Positions 1 to 5,263 of a stretch of 6,034 bases of DNA are shown here, piece by piece (position 1 is the first letter of the stretch; each line of letters opens with the position of its first letter). A program made the translations under genes and the position numbers. This DNA comes from Kiritimatiellia bacterium (GTDB taxonomy: Bacteria; Verrucomicrobiota; Kiritimatiellia; RFP12; DVOR01). The DNA is taken from the NCBI GenBank assembly GCA_900771325.1, contig CAAGNN010000025.1:1-6034 (forward strand), written 5' to 3'. The notes under the pieces were generated by a model. The model saw nothing but the letters and a program-made list of their open reading frames with translations. It searched no databases and had not been told where the DNA came from.

Positions 1-8
1 GCGCGCGC

Positions 9-24
9 CGCCCCCTAGGGGGCG
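9..24. repeat. 16-bp perfect palindrome, possible hairpin
   Basis: The 16 bases read the same on both strands (CGCCCCCTAGGGGGCG), so an RNA from either strand could fold into a GC-only stem. There is no T-run directly after it on the + strand, only a C/T-rich stretch, and the - strand side runs into alternating GC at the window edge. It may be the end of a transcription unit lying left of the window, or a protein-binding palindrome. Its role is not determined. Confidence 0.4.
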
Positions 25-25
25 C

Positions 26-98
26 ACCCTCCTGCTTCTCTTCATCCACCGTCTTACCATTCTTTTTCCTCCGACTTCTCTTTCTTACGACTGCGCAA
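26..98 (+). other. C/T-rich, G-poor tract ahead of the rlmB promoter
   Basis: About 70 bases consist mostly of C and T with only a handful of G (near 34, 51, 73 and 89), in a genome segment otherwise rich in both G and C. C-rich, G-poor RNA is the known composition of Rho loading (rut) sites, so if an upstream gene is transcribed rightward into this tract, Rho-dependent termination is possible. No reading frame or RNA gene is visible in 1-140. The role is inference from composition alone. Confidence 0.4.
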
Positions 99-141
99 TT
101 ACATTGTAGACGGTTCAGGGCGGGTTGCGATTCGGCGTAGC

Positions 142-171
142 TCGACTTTGAGTCGCAGCTTATGCTATTAT
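142..171 (+). promoter_or_regulatory. Putative sigma70-type promoter for the rlmB cluster
   Basis: A -35-like TCGACT (142-147; 4 of 6 to TTGACA) is separated by 18 bases from a -10-like TATTAT (166-171; 5 of 6 to TATAAT). Transcription would then begin near 177-180, at or just before the ATG at 181, leaving almost no 5' leader. An overlapping TATGCT (161-166) is a weaker alternative -10. This is the most AT-rich point just upstream of the first gene, which supports the call, but no start site has been measured. Confidence 0.4.
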
Positions 172-180
172 GGCAGGGCT

Positions 181-945
181 ATGGACAAGAAAGCGAAGAA
201 GAAAGACGGCTGGATTTATGGTCGGCGGCCGGTGCTCGAGGCGTTGCGCGCCGGGCGGCGGGAGATTTGGGAGGTGATCGTGCCTTCGGGGCCGGCCACC
301 GATGAGGTGGAGGAGATGATTTCGTTGGCCCGCGCGCGGCGGTTGCCGTTGCGGGCGGCCCAGCGCGGCGAGTGCGACCGCATCTTGGGGCAGGTTAATC
401 ACCAGTGTTGCGCCTTGAAGGCCGGGGGCTACCCCTACGTGGCCCCGGAGGAGATTTATGATGCCGCCGAGGCCGACCCCGAGGCCATCGTGCTCTTGCT
501 CGACCATTTGGAGGACCCGCAGAATGTCGGCTCGCTCCTGCGGACGGCCGAGGCGTGCGGCGTATGCGGGGTCATTCTGCCCGAGGATCGCGGGGTGTTG
601 GTGACGCCGACGGTGGTGCGCGCCTCGGTGGGCGCCTCCGAGCACCTGAAGATCGCCCACGTGGTCAACTTGGCCCAGGCGATGAAGGAGCTCAAGGAGC
701 GCAATGTCTGGCTCACGGGGCTGGATATGACCGAGGAGGCTAAGCCCTTTACGGAGGTGGACTTCCGCGGGCGCTGCGGCATCGTGGTCGGCAGCGAGGG
801 GAATGGCTTGGGGTCGCTGGTGGGTAAGACGTGCGACTTCATCGGCTACATCCCGATGATGGGGCAGGTGGAATCGCTCAACGCCGGCGTGGCCGGGGCC
901 TTGGCGATGTACGAAGCGGTCCGGCAAAAGGCATCGCGCAAGTAA
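181..945 (+). CDS. rlmB: 23S rRNA (guanosine-2251-2'-O)-methyltransferase RlmB (SpoU/TrmH family)
   Basis: This SAM-dependent SPOUT enzyme should methylate the 2'-OH of G2251 in the 23S rRNA P-loop during 50S assembly. The 254 residues fit the usual RlmB length. The N-terminal substrate-binding domain (about 12-90) opens with WIYGRRPVLEALRAG. The knotted catalytic domain follows, with motif 1 DPQNVGSLLRTAEACG (112-127; N115, R121), motif 2 IVVGSEGNGL (201-210; E206) and motif 3 IPMMGQVESLNAGVAGAL (224-241; S232, N234). Motif 3 reads SLNAGVA where SLNVSVA is usual, and HQCC (74-77) replaces the common HQGV. I chose ATG 181 because family similarity begins about ten residues later. An in-frame TTG at 148 would lie upstream of the likely transcription start and has no Shine-Dalgarno. 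AGGG at 175-178 is too close to the ATG to act normally. A sister TrmH-family enzyme cannot be excluded, but the N-terminal domain favours RlmB. Confidence 0.88.
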   Translation: MDKKAKKKDGWIYGRRPVLEALRAGRREIWEVIVPSGPATDEVEEMISLARARRLPLRAAQRGECDRILGQVNHQCCALKAGGYPYVAPEEIYDAAEADPEAIVLLLDHLEDPQNVGSLLRTAEACGVCGVILPEDRGVLVTPTVVRASVGASEHLKIAHVVNLAQAMKELKERNVWLTGLDMTEEAKPFTEVDFRGRCGIVVGSEGNGLGSLVGKTCDFIGYIPMMGQVESLNAGVAGALAMYEAVRQKASRK

Positions 946-951
946 GCGCGC

Positions 952-956
952 GGAGG
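952..956 (+). promoter_or_regulatory. Shine-Dalgarno GGAGG for pgsA
   Basis: GGAGG ends 5 bases before the ATG at 962 and sits in the 16-base gap after the rlmB stop. It is close to the ideal core and fixes the start of the next gene. Confidence 0.8.
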
Positions 957-961
957 CAACG

Positions 962-1630
962 ATGAGTATTCGGCAACTGCATTTGCTCGTGGTCAACGGC
1001 ATCACCTTCATCCGGGTGCCCTTTATCCTCAGCTTTCTGGTGCTGGCCCTGGTGCACGGGTGGGGCGTTCAGCGTCACCTGCTCAAGGAGGCGGCCGCGC
1101 CCTCGGATGCGTGGGCCGTGGTGGCGCTCGTCTGCCTGACTCTCTCGGCGTTGACCGACCTCTTCGATGGGGCGCTGGCGCGCAAGTGGAAGGTGGTCAC
1201 CAAGTTCGGAGCGATGTGCGATCCGCTGATGGACAAGGTCTTCTACCTCATTGTCTTCCCCACGTTGCTCTGGCTGCTGCCCATCGGCAAGCCCTTGGAG
1301 CGGTGGCACGCGCTCTTTATGGTGGTGCTCACCGTCCTCTATCTGCTGCGCGATCAGTGGGTCACCTTCCTGCGCTCGGTGGGCACGCTCTACGGGGCCA
1401 ACTGCGCGGCCACCTTCCTGGGGAAGTTCCGTACGGCGATGACCTTCCCGCTCTGCGGGGTCATCTACCTCTACCTTATGCTCTATGACTACACGCCCGA
1501 CGTGATGACCTGGTTCCGCTGGGTGGTCTACACCGGCGAGGCGGTGGCCATCTTCCTCAACTTCTGGTCGCTCTACGTCTACACCCGCAACTACCTGCCC
1601 TACATCAAGCGGAGCATCTCCGAGAAATGA
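962..1630 (+). CDS. pgsA: CDP-alcohol phosphatidyltransferase, PgsA-like (CDP-diacylglycerol-glycerol-3-phosphate type)
   Basis: An integral membrane enzyme of phospholipid synthesis. By family it should transfer phosphatidyl from CDP-diacylglycerol to glycerol-3-phosphate, giving phosphatidylglycerol phosphate and CMP. The CDP-alcohol signature D-x2-D-G-x2-A-R-x8-G-x3-D-x3-D is complete at 66-91 (D66, D69, G70, A73, R74, G83, D87, D91). An N-terminal NGITFIR (12-18) corresponds to the family's N-x2-T-x2-R, and LLRD (128-131) and GKFRT (154-158) align with conserved PgsA positions. About six hydrophobic segments are seen (near 8-32, 51-68, 92-107, 116-129, 158-176, 185-206). At 222 residues it is longer than the roughly 180-200 typical of PgsA, owing partly to an extra 34-50 loop. 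The head-group acceptor cannot be proved from the motif, as inositol and serine enzymes share it. It ends in an ATGA overlap with the next gene, so translation is probably coupled. Confidence 0.8.
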   Translation: MSIRQLHLLVVNGITFIRVPFILSFLVLALVHGWGVQRHLLKEAAAPSDAWAVVALVCLTLSALTDLFDGALARKWKVVTKFGAMCDPLMDKVFYLIVFPTLLWLLPIGKPLERWHALFMVVLTVLYLLRDQWVTFLRSVGTLYGANCAATFLGKFRTAMTFPLCGVIYLYLMLYDYTPDVMTWFRWVVYTGEAVAIFLNFWSLYVYTRNYLPYIKRSISEK

Positions 1631-3057
1631 GGCGCTTGGCGGGCGATGCGCTGGTGCTGGCGGCCGCCTATCTCGCGGCCTTCGCCCTGCGTTTCGACTT
1701 CGAGGAGCCGCGTTGGGGCTGGGCGCGCGTGGCCCTCGGCTTCCTGCCCACGCTGGTGATTGGCCTCGCGGCCCTCTGGGCGAGCGGCTGTGTGCGGTTG
1801 AAGGCCGCCACCATCACCCTACGGGCCGTGCCGCGCTTCGGGGCGGCCTCGCTCGCCCTGGCCGCCACCCTCCTCCTGTTGCGCGCGTTGGTCCCGGACG
1901 ACGAGGCGATACTCCTGCGCCCGCCGGTGAGCGTGGCGCTGATGCTCTCAATCCTTGCCCTGCTCGGTTGGCTGGCGCTGCGCTACGTCAAGCGCCTGCA
2001 GCTGCGCCCGATTGAGGTGGCCGACCTCTTGGGGCGCGCCGAGGCCGAGGTCGGCACGCCGGCTGTACGCCACGCCTTTCGTGGCAAGCGGGTGCTGATT
2101 ACCGGCGCGGGTGGCTCGATTGGGAGTGAACTCGCGCGCCAGGTTCTCGATGCCCAGCCCGAGAGCCTGATTTTGCTTGACCTAAGCGAGGCCGCGCTCT
2201 ACCGCGTGCTCGAAGAACTCCACGGCCCGGTGCGCGGCGTGGTGGGCAACTGCGCCGAGCGCGAGGCGATGGGGCGGCTCTTGCGCCAGACCCGGCCGGA
2301 GATTATCCTCCACGCTGCCGCCTACAAGCACGTGCCGTTGATGGAGGAGAATCCTGGTGCGGCCCTCAAGAACAATGCGCTAGGCACGCGGATCCTCGCG
2401 GAGGAGGCGCTCGCTGCCGGCGTGGCGAAGTTCGTCCTCATCTCGACTGACAAGGCCATTGCCCCGGTCTCGGCGATGGGCATCTCCAAGCGTCTGGCCG
2501 AGGTGCTGATGCAGGACCTCGCCGGCGGGGCGACGCGCTTCTGCGCGGTGCGCTTTGGGAATGTGCTCGATTCCTCGGGCTCGGTGGTGCCCAAGTTCCG
2601 CCGACAGATTGCCGCTGGCGGCCCGGTCACCGTCACCGACCGGCGGATGAAGCGCTACTTTATGACCATCCCCGAGGCGTGCGGGCTGGTCCTTCAGGCC
2701 GCCGTCCTGGCCGAGGGCGGGGAGATCTTCGTGCTGGATATGGGCGAGCCGGTCTCAATTCTCCATCTGGCCGAGACGATGATTGGCCTGGCCGGGTTGC
2801 GCCCGGAGCGCGACATCCCCATCGTCTTTACCGGCATCCGCCCCGGCGAAAAGCTCGCCGAGGACCTGGGCGAGGTGACGCGCGATGCCGCCAAGACCGT
2901 CCACGAGCGCATCCTCATCGGCCGCATCGCCCAGTGGCCCCACGCGGCCGTCCAGACCCTGCAAGCGCGCCTGGCAACCCTTTTGTCCAATGGCCTGGAG
3001 CCGACGCTTCAGGACCTGCAAACCCTACTCACAGCAGAGGAGAATGAAGTCCAATGA
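1627..3057 (+). CDS. Membrane-anchored nucleotide-sugar 4,6-dehydratase, CapD/WbpM/PglF family, short form
   Basis: Probably converts UDP-GlcNAc (or a related UDP-sugar) to the 4-keto-6-deoxy form, the first step toward rare amino sugars in surface polysaccharide or glycan. Four hydrophobic segments occupy about 5-22, 36-53, 72-89 and 100-118. The extended-SDR domain follows: NAD(P) loop TGAGGSIG (159-166), acidic D185 at the end of the second strand, HAAAYKHVPLMEENP (229-243), STDKA (273-277), and M284-x3-K288, the Met-Lys pair that replaces Tyr-Lys in the large WbpM-type enzymes. RFGNVLDSSGSVVP (309-322) and GIRPGEKL (403-410) complete the family pattern. Large family members have roughly 600 residues with a CoA-binding-like domain between membrane and SDR parts. 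Here only about 35 residues link them (476 in total). The start overlaps the pgsA stop, with a weak GGAG at 1611-1614. The exact sugar is not readable from the sequence. Confidence 0.82.
   Translation: MRRLAGDALVLAAAYLAAFALRFDFEEPRWGWARVALGFLPTLVIGLAALWASGCVRLKAATITLRAVPRFGAASLALAATLLLLRALVPDDEAILLRPPVSVALMLSILALLGWLALRYVKRLQLRPIEVADLLGRAEAEVGTPAVRHAFRGKRVLITGAGGSIGSELARQVLDAQPESLILLDLSEAALYRVLEELHGPVRGVVGNCAEREAMGRLLRQTRPEIILHAAAYKHVPLMEENPGAALKNNALGTRILAEEALAAGVAKFVLISTDKAIAPVSAMGISKRLAEVLMQDLAGGATRFCAVRFGNVLDSSGSVVPKFRRQIAAGGPVTVTDRRMKRYFMTIPEACGLVLQAAVLAEGGEIFVLDMGEPVSILHLAETMIGLAGLRPERDIPIVFTGIRPGEKLAEDLGEVTRDAAKTVHERILIGRIAQWPHAAVQTLQARLATLLSNGLEPTLQDLQTLLTAEENEVQ
3038..3042 (+). promoter_or_regulatory. 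Shine-Dalgarno-like AGGAG for leuB
   Basis: AGGAG lies 11 bases before ATG 3054, inside the last codons of the dehydratase gene. The spacing is longer than ideal, and the ATGA overlap suggests that termination-reinitiation also feeds this start. Confidence 0.5.
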
Positions 3058-4127
3058 AGACCTACAAGATTGCCGTAGTCCCCGGTGACGGCACCGGCCC
3101 GGAAGTCATCGCCGAGGGTATGAAGGTGCTCAACGCCGCCGAAGCCAAGTTCGGCTTTAAGCTCGATGCCACCACCTACGATGTCGGCGCCGGGCGCTAC
3201 CTGGCCACCGGCGAGATTTTGCCCGATAGCGTCCTGGCCGAGTTCCGTGGTCACGACGCGATGTTCCTGGGCGCGATCGGCGACCCGCGCGTCACCCCCG
3301 GCATTCTTGAGAAGGGCATCTTGCTGCGGATGCGCTTCGAGCTCGACCAGTACATCAACCTGCGCCCCATCCGCCTCTACCCCGGCGTGGAGACCCCGCT
3401 CAAGAACAAGGGCCCCAAGGATATCGACTACTGCGTGGTGCGCGAGAACTCCGGCGGCCTCTACACGGGCATGGGCGGCATTTCGCGCGCCGACTCCAAG
3501 GACGCCGTGGCCACCCAGGTGATGACCTACACCTACGAGCAAGTCGAGCGCTGCATCCGCTTCGCCTTCGAGTATGCCCGCAAGTACGGCAAGAAGGCCC
3601 GCGGCGTGGGCGAGAAGAACACCCTCGCGCTGGTCGGCAAGTCCAACGTCCTCACCTATATGTACCAGCTCTGGAACCGCGTCTTCGCCGAAGTGGGCGC
3701 GGAGTTCCCGGATGTCGAGCGCCAGTACTTCCACGTCGACGCCACCACCCTCTATATGGTCGCCTCCCCTGAGATGTTCGATGTCATCGTCACCGAGAAT
3801 ATGTTCGGCGACATCATCACCGACCTCGCGGCCATCACCCAGGGCGGCCTGGGCGTCTCCTCCGGCGGCAACATCAACCCCCAAGGCGTCTCGATGTTCG
3901 AGCCCATCGGCGGCACGGCCCCGATGTGGACCGGCAAGCACGCCATCAACCCCATCGCCGCCATCGGCGCCGGCGCGATGATGCTCGAGCACCTGGGCGA
4001 AGCGGAGGCCGCCAATGCCATCACCCGCGCCATCGCCTCGGTCACCCCCAAGATGAAGAGCCAGCTCGCCAACGAGATGGGCTTCACCACCGAGCAAGTG
4101 GGCGATATGATCGCCGCCGCCCTCTAA
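3054..4127 (+). CDS. leuB: 3-isopropylmalate dehydrogenase family enzyme (LeuB-like beta-decarboxylating dehydrogenase)
   Basis: Probably oxidises and decarboxylates 3-isopropylmalate to 2-ketoisocaproate, the third committed step of leucine synthesis, in the cytosol. The 357 residues are normal. GDGTGPEV (11-18) opens the fold. GAIGDPRVTPGILEKG (73-88) and MRFELDQYINLRP (93-105) resemble the actinobacterial LeuB type; the substrate arginines are R94, R104 and R130. Catalytic Y137 (GLYTG) and K196 (GKSN) and metal ligands D229 (HVDA), D253 and D257 (NMFGDIITDL) are all present. The C-terminus VGDMIAAAL also recalls actinobacterial LeuB. In the cofactor loop, EPIGGTAPMWTGKHAINP (283-300) departs from the usual EPVHGSAPDIAGKGIANP: the NAD-selecting Asp is Met291 and the His is Gly286. 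Isocitrate, homoisocitrate, tartrate or malate dehydrogenases are related alternatives, and no leuA, leuC or leuD is seen nearby. It is followed after 13 bases by ispA. Confidence 0.78.
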   Translation: MKTYKIAVVPGDGTGPEVIAEGMKVLNAAEAKFGFKLDATTYDVGAGRYLATGEILPDSVLAEFRGHDAMFLGAIGDPRVTPGILEKGILLRMRFELDQYINLRPIRLYPGVETPLKNKGPKDIDYCVVRENSGGLYTGMGGISRADSKDAVATQVMTYTYEQVERCIRFAFEYARKYGKKARGVGEKNTLALVGKSNVLTYMYQLWNRVFAEVGAEFPDVERQYFHVDATTLYMVASPEMFDVIVTENMFGDIITDLAAITQGGLGVSSGGNINPQGVSMFEPIGGTAPMWTGKHAINPIAAIGAGAMMLEHLGEAEAANAITRAIASVTPKMKSQLANEMGFTTEQVGDMIAAAL

Positions 4128-4140
4128 CCCCGGCCGACCG

Positions 4141-5010
4141 ATGAACGCCCTCTTCGCCTCCTTGCGCGCCCAGGTCGAGCGCGCGCTCGACGATGCCCTC
4201 GCCGGCGTCAGCCCAGAAGCGCGCGCCTACCCCGGCGGCGAAGCCTTCCAGTCCGCCCTCGAACACGCCCTCAAAGGCGGCGGCAAGCGCGTCCGCCCCA
4301 TCCTGACCCTCCTCTGCGCCCAGGCTTGCGGCGCGCAGACGGGGTCGGAGGCCGCGGCCGATGCCCTGCGCGCAGCCACCGCCATCGAGTTGCTCCATAG
4401 CTACACGCTGGTCCACGACGACCTGCCGAGTATGGACAACGACACCGAGCGGCGCGGCGCCCCGAGCGTCTGGGCCAAGTTCGGCGAGGGGCAGGCCATC
4501 CTAGCCGGCGACTACCTCCAGACCCTCGCCTTTGCCCAGCTCGCCCCCTGCCGCCGCGCGGCCGACCTCCTGCCGCTCCTAACGCGCGCAGCCACGCAGG
4601 TTATCCACGGCCAGGTCTCGGACATCGCCGCCGCGCAGATGCCCTCGGCCGACTGGACCCCGGCGTTGGTGGGCTACGTCTTCACCAACAAGACCTCCGA
4701 GCTCATCCGCTGTGCCTGTGCCCTCGGCGCTGCCGCCGCCGGCGCGCCGGACGCCGTCCGCGAGGCGCTGGCCGACTACGGCACGCACGTGGGCCTCGCC
4801 TTCCAGTATGTCGATGACCTCCTCGATGCCCAGCAATCCCAGGTGGGCAACGAGCTCAACGCCCTAGCCGTCTATGGCGGCGAAGCCGAGGCTGTGCGCG
4901 AGACGGCCACCTACTGCACCAAGCGCGCCCTCAAGGCCCTCGAAGCCGTCCCCGGCGACACCACCGCCCTGGCCGACTTCGCAGCGAAGCTGCTTGAGCG
5001 TTTAGCGTAG
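4141..5010 (+). CDS. ispA: Short-chain polyprenyl diphosphate synthase, probably farnesyl diphosphate synthase
   Basis: A class I trans-prenyltransferase that should condense isopentenyl diphosphate with DMAPP and GPP to make farnesyl diphosphate, precursor of undecaprenyl carrier and quinone side chains. GGGKRVRP (46-53) binds IPP. The first Asp-rich motif is HDDLPSMDND (92-101; D93, D94, D99), with the two-residue insert of bacterial FPP synthases, and Y88 five positions before it matches E. coli IspA, which favours a C15 product. AILAGDYL (119-126), NKT (183-185) and GLAFQYVDDLLD (218-229; D225, D226, D229) follow. After the second Asp motif the usual K-x-T-Y stretch is not recognisable; VGNELNALAVYGG stands there. 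W111 occupies the place of a common His. The length (289) is typical. There is no clear Shine-Dalgarno before ATG 4141 (the gap reads CCCCGGCCGACCG), so coupling to leuB translation is likely. GGPP synthase is the main alternative. Confidence 0.82.
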   Translation: MNALFASLRAQVERALDDALAGVSPEARAYPGGEAFQSALEHALKGGGKRVRPILTLLCAQACGAQTGSEAAADALRAATAIELLHSYTLVHDDLPSMDNDTERRGAPSVWAKFGEGQAILAGDYLQTLAFAQLAPCRRAADLLPLLTRAATQVIHGQVSDIAAAQMPSADWTPALVGYVFTNKTSELIRCACALGAAAAGAPDAVREALADYGTHVGLAFQYVDDLLDAQQSQVGNELNALAVYGGEAEAVRETATYCTKRALKALEAVPGDTTALADFAAKLLERLA

Positions 5011-5027
5011 CGCGCTATGCTAAACGC
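4998..5027. repeat. 30-base inverted repeat spanning the ispA stop codon
   Basis: The arms 4998-5012 and 5013-5027 are complementary at 14 of 15 positions, and the one exception (5007/5018) is a G-T pair that can wobble in RNA. The ispA stop TAG (5008-5010) lies in the left arm. No T-run follows, so it does not look like an intrinsic terminator. It could protect the mRNA 3' end, pause ribosomes, or be the edge of the repeat cluster that starts at 5025. Confidence 0.75.
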
Positions 5028-5077
5028 GATAGGCGGGAAAACTCGCCGTGCGGCGCACGGCTCGCGATAGGCGGGAA
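5025..5077. repeat. 15-base direct repeat flanking a small hairpin
   Basis: CGCGATAGGCGGGAA occurs at 5025-5039 and again, identically, at 5063-5077, with starts 38 bases apart. Between the copies lies a perfect 7-bp stem (5045-5051 with 5055-5061, loop GGC). The arrangement of repeat, hairpin, repeat resembles a tandem unit of a REP-type intergenic element. It codes for nothing recognisable. Confidence 0.75.
5032..5070 (+). repeat. REP-like hairpin element, copy 1
   Basis: A 39-base unit beginning GGCGGGAAAACTCG and ending TCGCGATAG, with a central stem at 5045-5061. Its reverse complement recurs at 5148-5186 with 29 of 39 positions identical. The outer 9-11 bases at each end are almost unchanged, and the central differences largely keep base pairing. 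It is noncoding and sits between convergent genes, the usual place for REP/BIME-type sequences. Confidence 0.6.
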
Positions 5078-5147
5078 GCGCGTGCCGCGACAGGTCAATT
5101 CCTAGCCAACCTGCCGGGCCCTCCACCTCCAGCGACAGCTCTCTCGT

Positions 5148-5186
5148 CTATCGCGCGTGGCGCGGAGCGCCGCGCGTTTTCTCGCC
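5148..5186 (-). repeat. REP-like hairpin element, inverted copy 2
   Basis: Read on the - strand this aligns without gaps to 5032-5070 (29/39). Two stem positions have changed as pairs: C-G became G-C, and T-A became C-G. The loop sits at the same place (GGC in copy 1, TCC here). The stem here is longer, and on the + strand it ends in TTTT. The two copies together are an inverted pair about 77 bases apart. Confidence 0.6.
5152..5180 (+). terminator. Probable intrinsic terminator of the rlmB-ispA cluster
   Basis: CGCGCG (5152-5157) and GCGC (5160-5163) pair with 5167-5176 around the loop GGA, with a two-base bulge (TG), and TTTT follows directly at 5177-5180. A GC-only stem with a T-run is the intrinsic terminator form. 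It lies 140 bases after the ispA stop and coincides with the second REP-like copy, so the repeat may have been put to use as the terminator. Confidence 0.55.
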
Positions 5187-5190
5187 GATC

Positions 5191-5255
5191 AAAGCCCCGC
5201 AAGAAGAGAAGAGCCACAGGCCCTCAGGCTTGTGGCTCTTCTCTTCTTGCGGGGC
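5191..5255 (-). terminator. Very long hairpin terminator of the tsf - small ORF operon
   Basis: 5194-5222 pairs with 5227-5255: 29 pairs in a row, broken only by one G-T wobble (5219/5230), with tetraloop CTCA. On the - strand the stem ends in GGGGC followed by TTTGATC (5187-5193), a short T-run, and it begins 8 bases after the small-ORF stop. This fits a terminator for the - strand. On the + strand the stem is followed by GACTA, so it would not be a good intrinsic terminator there, although it would still block 3' exonucleases. Confidence 0.7.
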
Positions 5256-5263
5256 GACTAAGC

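Noticed and set aside
148..180. Upstream TTG start giving RlmB 11 extra residues
   Set aside because: The extra residues (MSRSLCYYGRA) do not resemble the family, no SD precedes the TTG, and the likely promoter -10 box lies inside it.
160..1011. Long - strand open frame across rlmB
   Set aside because: It is a shadow of rlmB in GC-rich sequence: His/Pro/Arg/Gly-rich with no recognisable motif, while the + frame carries all SPOUT motifs.
3009..4097. 362-codon - strand open frame across leuB
   Set aside because: Low-complexity Gly/Ala/His/Asp composition mirrors the codon pattern of leuB, which has all catalytic residues on the + strand.
4911..5126. 71-codon - strand frame over the ispA end and the repeat region
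   Set aside because: It crosses the palindrome and both direct repeats, has no SD and no motif, and overlaps the clear IspA C-terminus.
5025..5186. CRISPR array
   Set aside because: Only two direct repeats of 15 bases, plus an inverted copy, with no regular spacers and no cas genes; a REP-like element fits better.
5011..5263. tRNA or other known structured RNA gene in the convergent gap
   Set aside because: No cloverleaf, T-arm consensus or known RNA motif is visible; the structures present are explained by repeats and terminators.
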